The notes under the pieces: generated by a model
Database searches by the model: none
What the model saw: the letters and a program-made list of their open reading frames with translations, nothing else
What the model was told of the DNA's origin: nothing
Assembly (NCBI RefSeq): GCF_028898845.1
Contig: NZ_CP118574.1
Span: forward strand, 9,105,401-9,169,400
Direction: 5' to 3'
Length of the DNA stretch: 64,000 nt
Origin: Streptomyces sp. WZ-12
Lineage (GTDB): Bacteria; Actinomycetota; Actinomycetes; Streptomycetales; Streptomycetaceae
Shown here: piece by piece, positions 26,183 to 35,236 of the stretch
How positions within the stretch are numbered: the first letter of the stretch is position 1
How the letters are laid out: each line of letters begins with the position of its first letter
Program-made: the position numbers and the translations under genes

Positions 26183-27333
26183 TGGCGGTGGACGGCGTGT
26201 GTGTCCTCGCCCGCCTCGTGGAGCCGGGGCTCGGCGACCTGGTGCAGCGCAACATCGCGTTGGCCCTGCTCCGCCGGGCCTTCCCGACGGCCCGGCTCAC
26301 CATGGTCACCGGCAGCACGGTGGCGGGACGGTTCGCGGAGTTCTTCGCGCGGCACAGCTATGCGACGGACGTGCTGGAGTGCCCGGACCCGGGCGACCCG
26401 GACCCGGATCGGTGGGCACGGTTCCACGCTCAACTGGCCGCGCTCGGCGCACGGGTGTGCTTCGTCGATCCGGACAGCCGCGGTCTGGGCGCACCGGAGG
26501 CACGGCGGGCCGGCATCCCGGTCCGCCTGGGACTGAGTGGCCCCGGTACCGCTCCCGGCGACCTCACCGACCCGCTCCGGCTGCCCCCGCCCCTGCTGGG
26601 CCGGGCCGACCTGTTCGACCACGCGTCGGCGCTGGCCGCGACGCTCGGCCTGACCGGCGGGCTCCGGCCGGGCGCCGTGGTACCGCCACTGCCGAGAACC
26701 GGCCAGCCGCCGCCGGACCTGCCCGTCGGCGTACCGCGGCTCGCCGTGCACCCCGGCGGCGCTCCGCACTGGAACCGCCGATGGCCGCCCGACCGCTACG
26801 CCGAACTGTGCCGCCGCGCGATCGGTCAACACGGCGCCGTCTGCTACCTGCTGGGCACCGGCGAGGAGCGCGCGGACCTGCTCGCCCTGGCCGGCGCCAT
26901 CACGGCCGGACGACCGACGGCGGCCGTCGAGGTGGTCACCGGCCGCAGCCTCGACCGGACGGCGAACCTGCTGGCCGAGATGGACCTGTTGGTCGGCAAC
27001 GACTCCGCGCTCGCCCACATCGCCGCCGCGGTGCGCCTGCCGACCGTGGTCCTGTACGGCCCCACCGGCACCCAGTTCCTCTGGGCCAGGATCTACCCGC
27101 ACCACCACGGGGTGTCGCTGCGTTACCCGTGCCAGTCGGCCACCCATCGGCCCGACGAACTGGCCGGCCGGCGCTGTGCGCACGACTGCCCGATCCCCTA
27201 CTCCTCGGCCGCGGGGCGCTATCCGAGGTGTCTGTCCGACATCGGGGTCGACCAGGTGTGGGCCGTGGCGTCACGGCTGCTCGGGACGGCGACGTCCGAG
27301 CCGGGGAAAGCGGAGGTCTCGGGTGCGCACTGA
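26179..27333 (+). CDS. blmE: GT9 glycosyltransferase, heptosyltransferase-like (BlmE type)
   Basis: The 384-residue GT-B protein belongs to the ADP-heptose:LPS heptosyltransferase family (GT9). The C-terminal half has HPGGAPHWNRRWP, the RYAEL helix and the donor-site stretch GNDSALAHIAAA followed by VVLYGPT. It starts at a GTG overlapping the previous stop, or at the adjacent ATG at 26182. BlmE of the bleomycin cluster has this relationship and is thought to attach L-gulose to the aglycone. Its pairing with an HldE-like gene (29222) is notable because both come from a pathway used for Gram-negative heptose. Confidence 0.87.
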   Translation: MMAVDGVCVLARLVEPGLGDLVQRNIALALLRRAFPTARLTMVTGSTVAGRFAEFFARHSYATDVLECPDPGDPDPDRWARFHAQLAALGARVCFVDPDSRGLGAPEARRAGIPVRLGLSGPGTAPGDLTDPLRLPPPLLGRADLFDHASALAATLGLTGGLRPGAVVPPLPRTGQPPPDLPVGVPRLAVHPGGAPHWNRRWPPDRYAELCRRAIGQHGAVCYLLGTGEERADLLALAGAITAGRPTAAVEVVTGRSLDRTANLLAEMDLLVGNDSALAHIAAAVRLPTVVLYGPTGTQFLWARIYPHHHGVSLRYPCQSATHRPDELAGRRCAHDCPIPYSSAAGRYPRCLSDIGVDQVWAVASRLLGTATSEPGKAEVSGAH

Positions 27334-28951
27334 ACCCCCGGCGGCATCGGTCCGGAACATCCTGTCGATCAACTTCAACCACGACGGCGCCGCGGTCCTG
27401 CTGTCCGAGGGAAGGATGGCGGGCTTCGTCAGCACCGAACGCTTCTCCCGGCGCAAGAAACACCCGGGGCTGCGCGCCGCCGACCTGGCCGAACTGCTCG
27501 ACCAGGCCGGCCTCGCGCTGTCCGACGTGGACCATGTGCTGCTCTGCAATCTGCACACCATGGATTCGCCGGACATCGTCCTGCTGCACGGCTCGGACCT
27601 CAAGGAGACCTGGCCGGAGTTCTGGGTGGACCAGCGCCATGCCCGGGTCGCCATCGACGGCACGCGCCTGCCGTGCACCGTCAACCCCGAACACCACCTG
27701 CTGCACGCCGCGGCCAGCTTCTACACCTCGCCGTTCGACTCCGCGGTCTCGGTGGCCATCGATCCCATCGGCTGCCGCGCCTACCTGGGCCGGGGCACCA
27801 AGCTGTATCCGCTGCGGCGCGATTTCGACGCGTGGTTCAACGCCAACGTCGGCTACTGCTACGTCGCCGAGCGGCTGTTCGGGACCAGCATCGTCGGCGC
27901 GGGCAAGGTGATGGGGCTGGCTCCCTACGGCGCCACCGACGCACCCGAAATGCCGGCCTCGGCCGGGATCAAGAGCTTCGAGGAGTTGGTCGCCCTCGCC
28001 GACCGGGACCCGGTCCCGATCACGGTGGGGGACCGGCAGCTCAACGCGCGGTTGGCGTACTACGTGCAGCGCGGACTGGACGAACAGATGCGGACGCTGT
28101 TCGCCGAGCTCGGCCCGATCGCCGTCCGCAACCGGATCGGGCGCAACCTGTGCCTGTCCGGCGGCACCTCGCTGAACGTGGTCGCCACCGAACCGGCCTT
28201 CGCCGCCTCGGAGTTCGAGCGGATCCACTTCCACCCGGCCTGCGGCGACGACGGCACCGCCATCGGCGCCGCCCTGTGGTACTGGCACCACGTCCTGGGA
28301 AATCCGAGGCGCCAGCACCACAACACCGAGCTGATGTACTCGGTCCGGACCTACTCCGCCGAGGCCGAGCGGCGTGCCCTGCACGAGTACGCGAGCGAAC
28401 TGCACGTGGACACCGTCGACGACTACCTCGGCAGGACCGCCGACCTGCTCGCCGACGGCGCGGTCGTCGGCTGGTTCGACGGCGCCAGCGAGATCGGCCC
28501 CCGGGCACTGGGGCACCGCAGCATCCTCGCCGACCCGAGGAGCCCGACCATGCGCCACCGGCTCAACGCGCAGATCAAACTCCGGGAGCACTTCCGGCCG
28601 TTCGCGCCGGCGGTCCTCAACGAACGGGCGACCGACTGGTTCGGATTCGCCGACAGCCCGTTCATGCTGCGCGCCTCACCGGTGCGCAGGCCGACGGTGC
28701 CCGCGGTCACCCATGTCGACGGCACCGCACGGCTCCAGACCGTCCGCCGCGAGGACAACCCGGCCTACTACGACGTGATCCGCGCCTTCGAAGCGCGCAC
28801 CGGGGTGCCCCTGCTGCTCAACACGAGCCTCAACACCAAGGGGGAGCCGATCGCGGAGACCCCCAAAGACGCGGTGCGCACCCTGTTGGAGGCCGGCCTG
28901 GACTACCTGGTGCTGCCGCACACCCTCGTCAGCCGGCGGAGGCGGCCATGA
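27323..28951 (+). CDS. blmD: Carbamoyltransferase, NodU/CmcH family (BlmD type)
   Basis: A GTG start at 27323, just inside the end of the previous gene, gives 542 residues. The protein opens ILSINFNHDGAA. Family motifs are visible in order: NPEHHLLHAAASF in the YrdC/Kae1-like N-terminal part, GAGKVMGLAPYG, LSGGTSLN, then in the C-terminal domain SEIGPRALGHRSILADPR and NTSLNTKGEPI. The family transfers carbamoyl from carbamoyl phosphate, via carbamoyl-AMP, to sugar hydroxyls. In bleomycin BlmD carbamoylates the mannose 3-hydroxyl. It sits between the BlmE-like and BlmI-like genes. Confidence 0.92.
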   Translation: MRTEPPAASVRNILSINFNHDGAAVLLSEGRMAGFVSTERFSRRKKHPGLRAADLAELLDQAGLALSDVDHVLLCNLHTMDSPDIVLLHGSDLKETWPEFWVDQRHARVAIDGTRLPCTVNPEHHLLHAAASFYTSPFDSAVSVAIDPIGCRAYLGRGTKLYPLRRDFDAWFNANVGYCYVAERLFGTSIVGAGKVMGLAPYGATDAPEMPASAGIKSFEELVALADRDPVPITVGDRQLNARLAYYVQRGLDEQMRTLFAELGPIAVRNRIGRNLCLSGGTSLNVVATEPAFAASEFERIHFHPACGDDGTAIGAALWYWHHVLGNPRRQHHNTELMYSVRTYSAEAERRALHEYASELHVDTVDDYLGRTADLLADGAVVGWFDGASEIGPRALGHRSILADPRSPTMRHRLNAQIKLREHFRPFAPAVLNERATDWFGFADSPFMLRASPVRRPTVPAVTHVDGTARLQTVRREDNPAYYDVIRAFEARTGVPLLLNTSLNTKGEPIAETPKDAVRTLLEAGLDYLVLPHTLVSRRRRP

Positions 28952-29232
28952 GTTCCGGCATCAGGGGGTGGTACCAACGGCGCCGACTCGAACGCGAGTT
29001 GACCGGACCGTGGTGTGCGGCACTACGGCTGGAACGGATCGGCCGCACCCAGCGGTTCCTGGACCTCGGCGGCGATTCGGTCGCCGCCGTCCGGCTCATC
29101 AGCGCGGTCGAGGAGCGGCTCGGGGTGAGCCTGTCCGTCCGCGTCCTGATGGAGACCCAGTCCATCGCCGGGATGGCCGACCACATCCAACGGCGGTCCG
29201 GTGCCGAACGGGGGCCGGGCCGTGACGAGTGA
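28948..29232 (+). CDS. blmI: Discrete type II peptidyl carrier protein (BlmI type)
   Basis: This 94-residue protein starts at an ATG in the overlap ATGA with the carbamoyltransferase stop. It is a single carrier domain with the phosphopantetheine site DLGGDSVAAVRL (Ser44). Bleomycin BlmI is a free-standing PCP of about 90 residues that is modified by Sfp-type transferases but whose client is unknown. A free carrier could hold an amino acid for one of the hydroxylases encoded nearby. Confidence 0.9.
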   Translation: MSSGIRGWYQRRRLERELTGPWCAALRLERIGRTQRFLDLGGDSVAAVRLISAVEERLGVSLSVRVLMETQSIAGMADHIQRRSGAERGPGRDE

Positions 29233-30715
29233 CCTGCTGGCCCTGCTGACCGCCATGGCCGGCGTCCGCACCGTCGTCGTCGGAGACGCCATCGTGGACG
29301 GCTATGTCACCGGCGACCCGGTGGGGTTGGGGCGGGAAGCCCCCGTTCCGGTGGTCGAGGTCACCGGCGCGCGCGACCAGTGCGGCGGCGCCGCCAACGT
29401 GGCCGCCAACCTCACCGCGCTGGGCGCACGGACCCGGCTGCTGGCCGTCGTCGGCGCGGATCCCGCCGGGCGGCGGCTGCGACGGGCCCTGGCGTCGGCC
29501 GCGGTCGGCACCGAACACCTGCTGACCGACCGGACCCGATCGACGGTGGTCAAGACCCGGGTGCTGGCCCCGCGGCAGATGCTGCTGCGGATGGACGAGG
29601 GCAGCCGGAGGCCGCTCGGCCCCAGCGCCTCCGCCGCGCTCGCCGCCCGCTTGACCGAACAACTCCACTGGTGCGACGCGGTGATCGCCTGCGACTACGA
29701 CTACGGCACCTTCACCCCCGAGGTGCGTGCCGCGCTGGCCGCCTCGCCCCGGCGCCCGCTGCTCGTGGTCGACTCCAGGGCGCCGTCGGCGTTCCGCGCG
29801 ATCCGGCCCGACGCGGTCACGCCGAACCACGCGGAAACCCTGGACCTGCTCGGCCTCCCCGCCCCCGCGCGCGGCCGCGGTCGGGTGCGGCAGATGATGG
29901 ACCACGCCGAGCAGGTGCTGGAACGCAGCGGCGCCAACCTGGCGGCGATCACCCTGGACCGCGACGGCGCGGTGATCGTGCAGGCCGGACGCCCGAGCCT
30001 GCGCACCTACGCCGACGGCGAGTTCGGGATGACGATCGGGGCCGGGGACACCTTCACCGCGGCGCTGGCCATGGCACTGGCCACCGGCGCCGACCCCGGC
30101 ACCGCCGCCGAACTCGCCTCGTCGGCCGCCGACATCGCCGTGCGCAAGCCGGGCACGGCACACTGCACCGCCGAGGAGCTGCGCCGCCGGCTGTCGGAGA
30201 CCGGAAAGCTCCTCGCGGACGGCGAACTGCCCCGCTGGCTCACCGACGTGCCCCACCGCGCCCAGCGAGTCGTCTTCACCAACGGCTGCTTCGACATCCT
30301 GCACGGCGGCCATGTGTCCCTGCTCAGCCGGGCCAAGGCACTCGGCGGGCTGCTCGTGGTCGGGGTGAACTCCGACGCGAGCGTGCGCAGGCTCAAGGGG
30401 CCGGCCCGGCCGGTGATTCCGCTCTCCGAGCGGATGCGGGTGCTGGCCGCTCTGGGCTGCGTCGACCTCGTCGTGCCGTTCGAGGCGGACAGCCCCACCG
30501 AACTGATCGCACGGCTGCGACCGGACCACTACGTCAAGGGCAGCGACTACACCCGCCGGACCCTGCCGGAGGCCCCGCTGGTCGAGCGGCTGGGCGGCTC
30601 GGTCGAACTGCTCAGCACCGTTGACGACTTGTCCACCAGCAAGATCATCCGCGATATCCACGCACTGCCGAGCGCGGACGAACACCGCGCCGGCCAGGAC
30701 CAGAAGGGGGCGTGA
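29222..30715 (+). CDS. blmC: HldE-like bifunctional sugar kinase/nucleotidyltransferase (BlmC type)
   Basis: GTG at 29222 overlaps the carrier-protein stop by 11 bases and gives 497 residues. Residues 1-330 are a PfkB/ribokinase-like kinase (CGGAANVAANL, VTPNHAE, anion hole GAGDTFTAAL). Residues about 345-490 are a cytidylyltransferase-like domain (FTNGCFDILHGGHVSLL, VGVNSDASV, YVKGSDY). This is the arrangement of HldE/RfaE, which makes ADP-heptose in Gram-negative bacteria. BlmC is annotated as NDP-sugar synthase. It probably phosphorylates and activates a hexose for the BlmE- or BlmF-type transferase. Confidence 0.88.
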   Translation: MTSDLLALLTAMAGVRTVVVGDAIVDGYVTGDPVGLGREAPVPVVEVTGARDQCGGAANVAANLTALGARTRLLAVVGADPAGRRLRRALASAAVGTEHLLTDRTRSTVVKTRVLAPRQMLLRMDEGSRRPLGPSASAALAARLTEQLHWCDAVIACDYDYGTFTPEVRAALAASPRRPLLVVDSRAPSAFRAIRPDAVTPNHAETLDLLGLPAPARGRGRVRQMMDHAEQVLERSGANLAAITLDRDGAVIVQAGRPSLRTYADGEFGMTIGAGDTFTAALAMALATGADPGTAAELASSAADIAVRKPGTAHCTAEELRRRLSETGKLLADGELPRWLTDVPHRAQRVVFTNGCFDILHGGHVSLLSRAKALGGLLVVGVNSDASVRRLKGPARPVIPLSERMRVLAALGCVDLVVPFEADSPTELIARLRPDHYVKGSDYTRRTLPEAPLVERLGGSVELLSTVDDLSTSKIIRDIHALPSADEHRAGQDQKGA

Positions 30716-30798
30716 GGCGACATGACGTCCTCCCCACGCGAGCGCCGGTGTCCGACCCCTCCCCGGCCCGAAGGCCCGGGCTCCCCCGGAGGCATGCG

Positions 30799-31728
30799 AT
30801 GAACACGGCCCCGAGCACCGGCATCCGGCGCACGACCGACGCCCGGCGGCACTACCGCGCCCTCATCGACGCCCTGCTCGCCGAGGGCGACCGGCACGCC
30901 GCGCGGGCCTGCGCGGAACTCGCCGTGGCCCAGGGCATCTGGCGCCATCCCGAACAGCGCCCGGAACACTACGTGCCCTCGTTGGAGCCGTGCCCGGTCT
31001 TCGACCCGGCACAGTTCTGGTTCACCGGTTACCTGGCCGACAGCTACCCCAGGATCCGCGCCGAACTCGACACGGTCACCGTGGCCTCCCCGGGCGGCTT
31101 CCTCCCGGTCGAGGAGCCGCTGCTGGACCGCGGCCGCTGGGAGCAGGTGACGTTCTATGAGGCCGGACACCGCTTCGCCGACGTCTGCGAACGGTTCCCC
31201 GTCACCGCGAGCGTCATCGAGGGCATCCCGGAGGCCAGCAGCGGAGGCCCGGGCGTGGTCACCCTGTCGTGGCTGTACCCCGGCACGCACATCCGACCGC
31301 ACTGCGGCGGCTCCAACGCACGCCACCGGGTCCACCTCGGCCTACGGGCCCCCGAAGGCCCCCGGATCAGGGTCGGTGACCAGACGCTGAGCTGGCAGGA
31401 AGGCCAATGCCTGGTCTTCGACGACTCCTTCGAGCACGAGGTCTGGCACGACGGCACCCAGCCCCGGGTCGTGCTGCTGCTCGACGTCTCCCACCACGCC
31501 CTCGACCCCAGCGTCCGCGACTGGATCCTGTCCGCCCGCACCGAATTCGACCAACGCATCAGCTCCTACATGAGCGCGCGCGGCATCCAACGGGCCGAAC
31601 TCACCGAGGACGCCCTGCGACTCACCGCCGACCGCGGTGTCACCAGCCTGGTCACCCGGTACCTGCGAGAGAGCAACGCGACGGCCATCGAACTCCGGGA
31701 CGGAAAGGCCAGGTACGAGTACCGGTGA
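30799..31728 (+). CDS. AspH-type beta-hydroxylase (copy 1)
   Basis: The ATG at 30799 has GGAGG six bases upstream and gives 309 residues. It is an aspartyl/asparaginyl beta-hydroxylase-type oxygenase: H168 in RPHCGGSN, an Arg in the following strand, and H213 in DDSFEHEVWH, the two iron ligands used in this family, which lacks an acidic ligand. An N-terminal region (RRHYRALIDALL to FWFTGYL) is shared with the C-terminus of the BlmF-like protein and with the gene at 36250. A role in beta-hydroxylating histidine, or another residue held on a carrier, is plausible for a bleomycin-type product. The 83-base gap before it is one of the few breaks in the operon. Confidence 0.83.
   Translation: MNTAPSTGIRRTTDARRHYRALIDALLAEGDRHAARACAELAVAQGIWRHPEQRPEHYVPSLEPCPVFDPAQFWFTGYLADSYPRIRAELDTVTVASPGGFLPVEEPLLDRGRWEQVTFYEAGHRFADVCERFPVTASVIEGIPEASSGGPGVVTLSWLYPGTHIRPHCGGSNARHRVHLGLRAPEGPRIRVGDQTLSWQEGQCLVFDDSFEHEVWHDGTQPRVVLLLDVSHHALDPSVRDWILSARTEFDQRISSYMSARGIQRAELTEDALRLTADRGVTSLVTRYLRESNATAIELRDGKARYEYR
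31406..31442 (+). repeat. 37-base exact repeat shared by two hydroxylase genes (copy 1)
   Basis: The 37 bases at 31406-31442 occur again at 36887-36923, in the same frame, coding the second iron-ligand motif CLVFDDSFEHEV. The flanking sequence is only partly similar, so the block stands out within otherwise diverged paralogues. Strong selection on the motif plus codon bias, or local gene conversion, could explain it. Confidence 0.85.
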
Positions 31729-33485
31729 CTGAGTCAACGCCGTCCGCCCGGCCGTCCACCTGGTCGCAGTTGCCGCTGCTGTGGAGACTCGGCCGGGGCA
31801 TGGGCGCGGCGATGGCCGGGCTGCTCGTCCTCGACCTGCTCTCCTACGGCATCGTGCTGGCTCAACCGCGCGTGGTGAAGTGGCTGTTGGACTCCGTCAC
31901 CACCGGCGCCAGCTTCGTGCCCGGCCTGGTGGCACTCAGCGCGGTGGCCGTGCTGTCCGGCGTGCTGCTGTTCACCAGCAACTACCTCCTGGGCCGGTTC
32001 GGGCAGCGGATCGTGCTCGGCGCGCGCTCCGACATGATCGGCGCGCTGCTGCGGGCCCGGGTCGTGACGGTGCAGCGGGAGCCCGTCGGCGAGGTGCTCT
32101 CCAGAGTCGGCAGCGACACCACGCTGCTGGAACGCGCCGTGGCCGAGGCGTTGGTCCGGGGCGCCGGCGCCCCGCTGGTACTGCTGGCCACCGTGCTGCT
32201 GATGGCGCTGACCGACCTGACGATGGTGCTGGTGCTGCTGGCGATCGTCCTCCTCGGAGCCGGCATCGAATGGCTGGTCCTGCGCCGGCTCTACCAGGCC
32301 ACCAAGGCGACACAGTCCAGCGTCGGCGAGATGCTCGCCGGGCTGCAACGGGTGCTCGTGGCGTTCCGCACGGTCAAGGCGTTCGGCACCGAGGCACACG
32401 AGACCCGCGGTGTCGTCGGCCGGGCCGAAGTCGCCTACCGGCAGGGCGTACGGGCGGCCGGCTGGTCCGCGCTGATCGGCGCCTGCAGCGGAGTGATCAT
32501 GGACGTGATGTTCCTGACCGCGCTGGGCATGGGCGCGGCGAAGATCGCCGCCGGCACACTGTCCTTCAGCGACCTGGTCGCCTTCCTGCTCTACGTCATG
32601 TACCTACGGGCCCCGGTCGGGGCGATGACCCAGGCGGCGAGCGCGGTCTCGGAGGGACTTGCCGCACTGGGCCGGATCCAGCGGGTCCTGGACGTCCCGG
32701 CCGAACCCGAGGCGGCGGACGCCGACGCGACACCGGCACCGGACCCGACCGCTGACCGGCCGTCCACCGGCATCGTGCTGGAGAAGGTGTCCGCGGGCTA
32801 CGACGGCAGCGCGGTCCTCAACGGGGTCTCGCTGCACGTGCCGCGTGGACTCACGGTCATCACCGGACCGTCCGGCATCGGCAAGACCACACTGCTCAAC
32901 CTCGTCGAACGGTTCCTGGACGCCGATCGGGGACGCGTGTTCCTCGACGGCGTCGACATCCGCGCCCTCCGCCGCTCCGAACTGCGCCGCCGGCTGGCCT
33001 ACGTGGAACAGGACGCCCCGCTGCTCGGCGCGACGATCCGACAGGCGGTGTGCTACGGGACCGACTGCACCGACGACGGGGAAGTGCTCGACACCCTGCG
33101 CGCCGTCGGGCTCGCCGAGTGGCTCGCCAGCCTGCCGCGCGGCCTGGACACCACGGTCGACGAGCGCGCCGTCTCGGTCTCCGGCGGGCAGCGCCAACGC
33201 CTGGCGGTGGCCCGCGCCCTGCTGCGCCGCGCCGACGTGCTCCTGTTGGACGAGGTGACCTCACAACTGGACGCCGACAGCGAGGAGATCCTGCTGCGCA
33301 CCATCGTCGACCAGTCCAGGGCCCGCACCGTGCTGGCGGTCACCCACCGCATCTCGGTGGCCCGCCAGGCAGACCTTGTGGTCGTACTCGACGAGGGACG
33401 GGTCCGGGGCGCCGGGCGGCACACCGAACTCCTGCGCTCGGACCCGCTGTACCGCCGGCTCGCCACCACCGAGGTCCCGCGATGA
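31725..33485 (+). CDS. ABC exporter half-transporter (TMD-NBD)
   Basis: The GTG at 31725 overlaps the previous stop (GTGA) and gives 586 residues. About 320 residues of membrane domain with six hydrophobic segments are followed by a nucleotide-binding domain: Walker A GPSGIGKTT (about 381), signature VSGGQRQR, Walker B LLLDEVTSQLD and H-loop VTHRIS. It should work as a homodimer in the membrane. Position in the biosynthetic operon suggests export of the glycopeptide or a precursor; bleomycin-type clusters also carry ABC exporters. Confidence 0.9.
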   Translation: MTESTPSARPSTWSQLPLLWRLGRGMGAAMAGLLVLDLLSYGIVLAQPRVVKWLLDSVTTGASFVPGLVALSAVAVLSGVLLFTSNYLLGRFGQRIVLGARSDMIGALLRARVVTVQREPVGEVLSRVGSDTTLLERAVAEALVRGAGAPLVLLATVLLMALTDLTMVLVLLAIVLLGAGIEWLVLRRLYQATKATQSSVGEMLAGLQRVLVAFRTVKAFGTEAHETRGVVGRAEVAYRQGVRAAGWSALIGACSGVIMDVMFLTALGMGAAKIAAGTLSFSDLVAFLLYVMYLRAPVGAMTQAASAVSEGLAALGRIQRVLDVPAEPEAADADATPAPDPTADRPSTGIVLEKVSAGYDGSAVLNGVSLHVPRGLTVITGPSGIGKTTLLNLVERFLDADRGRVFLDGVDIRALRRSELRRRLAYVEQDAPLLGATIRQAVCYGTDCTDDGEVLDTLRAVGLAEWLASLPRGLDTTVDERAVSVSGGQRQRLAVARALLRRADVLLLDEVTSQLDADSEEILLRTIVDQSRARTVLAVTHRISVARQADLVVVLDEGRVRGAGRHTELLRSDPLYRRLATTEVPR

Positions 33486-35236
33486 GGCGCGGGCCGCTGC
33501 GTCGGCTGCTCGCGGCGCGGGGCGGTCGTGATCGCACCGGGAAGGCGCCCGCCCCCAGCGGTGTTCCGCTGCTCCCGAGACATGGGCCACTCGACCTGTC
33601 CCCGAACCAGCGCCACGACTGGCTGCACTACCAGGAGTTCGGCGACACCCCGCTCTATGACGCCATGTTGCTGCGGCTGCGCGGACCACCGCGGGTACCC
33701 GCGCTGCGCACCGCACTGCGCGCGCTGCTGGCACGGCACGAATCGCTGCGCACCAGGTTCCCGGTGCTCGACGGGGCACCCCGACAGGTCATCGAGCCGA
33801 CGGACCGGATCTCCGTGCCGTTCGTCGACTTCAGCGCGCTGCCCACCGACGCGGACCGCGAGCGGGAACTCAGGGAACTGCACCGTGCCGCGCTGAGCGG
33901 GTACGCGCTCGACCGGCGCCCGCCCTGCCGGTTCGCCCTGGTCGGGTTCGCCCCCGCCGACCACCTGCTGGTGTTGTCGATCCCCCACATCGCGGCGGAC
34001 TTCTGGTCGATCCCGCTGCTCAGCCAGGAGCTGAGCGCTCTCTACCAGGCAGCATCGGCCGGCCGCCCGGCGGAGCCTCGCGCGCACGGCCATGACTACG
34101 CGGACTACGCCGCCTGGGAGGCCGCACAGTGGTCACCGCAGGCCCGGGCCGAGGAACTGTTGGGCTGGCAGCGCAGGCTCCGGGGGATCACCGCGCTGCC
34201 ACTGCCCGCCGACCACCCGAGAAGCACGGGCATACCGGCCCGCAGTTGGACGCACGCCGAGAACCTCGATCCCACCGTGAGCGATCGGCTCCGCGCGTGG
34301 AGCAGGCGGGAGAACGTCACGCTCTTCGTGACGCTGCTGGCGGCCTTCCACTGCCTGCTGGCCCGCGTCTGCGGCGTCGACACGATGGTCACCGCGTCCT
34401 CGTCGGCGAACCGTGGTAGCAACCTCGCGACGGCACTGGTGGGCCCCCTCTCGGACTACCTGGTCATACCCAACGACCTCACCGGCGACCCGGACTTCCG
34501 CGAGGTGCTGCACCGCACCAGTGACGCGGTGCTCAGGGCCCGCGACCGCAAGAACATGCCGCGCGACGACCTGGTGCAAGGTCTCGACCCGGCACGGGAG
34601 TTGAGACCGCACCCGCTCAAGCAGGTCTACTTCAACCTGCTGGCCGCCCCGCGCGCCGAGGCGCGACTGTCCTCGGGACTCTCGGCGACGCTGGTCAGCC
34701 TGGACGACGGGCCCCGCGGGCCGCACCTGGTCCCGGAGCACGCGGACCTCAGCGTCAACTGTTTCGACTACGGAGCCGGCCCGCTCGTGTGCCAACTCCG
34801 GTGTACCGCCGAGCTGTACACTGCCGGCGCCGGGCCGAGGTGGCTCCGCTGGTACGGCACGGTGGTGCGGCAGATCCTGGAACGCCCCGACATCCGGCTC
34901 TCCCGAATCCGTCCGCAGGCCGCGGGGGAGGCGATCACCCGGGCTGCCGTCCCGCGGCCGCGCACCCGATGCGCGGCCGACTGGATGGCGAAGAACGCCG
35001 GACGGATCGACGCCCGGCTGCTCGACATCTGGGCGCAGGCCGTCGGTCCGGGACACCGTTCGGGCGAATTCTTCCAGAACGGCAGGACCGACGTGGACGC
35101 CGCGGTGCTGCTGAAGCGGATCGAGGAAGAGCATGGTGTCCGGATTGCGTTGACGGACTTTCTGCGCGCGCCGACCCTCACCACCCTGGTGACCGCGTGG
35201 ACAGCCGACACACCACCGTCGAAGGAGCACGGATGA
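33482..35236 (+). CDS. Stand-alone C domain with carrier-like tail lacking the active Ser
   Basis: ATG at 33482 overlaps the exporter stop (ATGA); 584 residues. Residues about 40-470 are a condensation domain (LSPNQRHDWLHY start, HESLRTRF, LVGPLSDYLV). Its catalytic motif is P168-H169-IAAD-F, so the first His is replaced and the second His and Asp are kept. Residues about 505-580 have the shape of a carrier domain (ARLLDIWAQAVG, FFQNGRTDVDAAVLL), but the LGGxS motif is NGRTD and the Ser position is Asp537. It therefore cannot carry phosphopantetheine. A relation to BlmII/BlmXI (free C proteins) is likely but not one-to-one. Confidence 0.72.
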   Translation: MRRGPLRRLLAARGGRDRTGKAPAPSGVPLLPRHGPLDLSPNQRHDWLHYQEFGDTPLYDAMLLRLRGPPRVPALRTALRALLARHESLRTRFPVLDGAPRQVIEPTDRISVPFVDFSALPTDADRERELRELHRAALSGYALDRRPPCRFALVGFAPADHLLVLSIPHIAADFWSIPLLSQELSALYQAASAGRPAEPRAHGHDYADYAAWEAAQWSPQARAEELLGWQRRLRGITALPLPADHPRSTGIPARSWTHAENLDPTVSDRLRAWSRRENVTLFVTLLAAFHCLLARVCGVDTMVTASSSANRGSNLATALVGPLSDYLVIPNDLTGDPDFREVLHRTSDAVLRARDRKNMPRDDLVQGLDPARELRPHPLKQVYFNLLAAPRAEARLSSGLSATLVSLDDGPRGPHLVPEHADLSVNCFDYGAGPLVCQLRCTAELYTAGAGPRWLRWYGTVVRQILERPDIRLSRIRPQAAGEAITRAAVPRPRTRCAADWMAKNAGRIDARLLDIWAQAVGPGHRSGEFFQNGRTDVDAAVLLKRIEEEHGVRIALTDFLRAPTLTTLVTAWTADTPPSKEHG

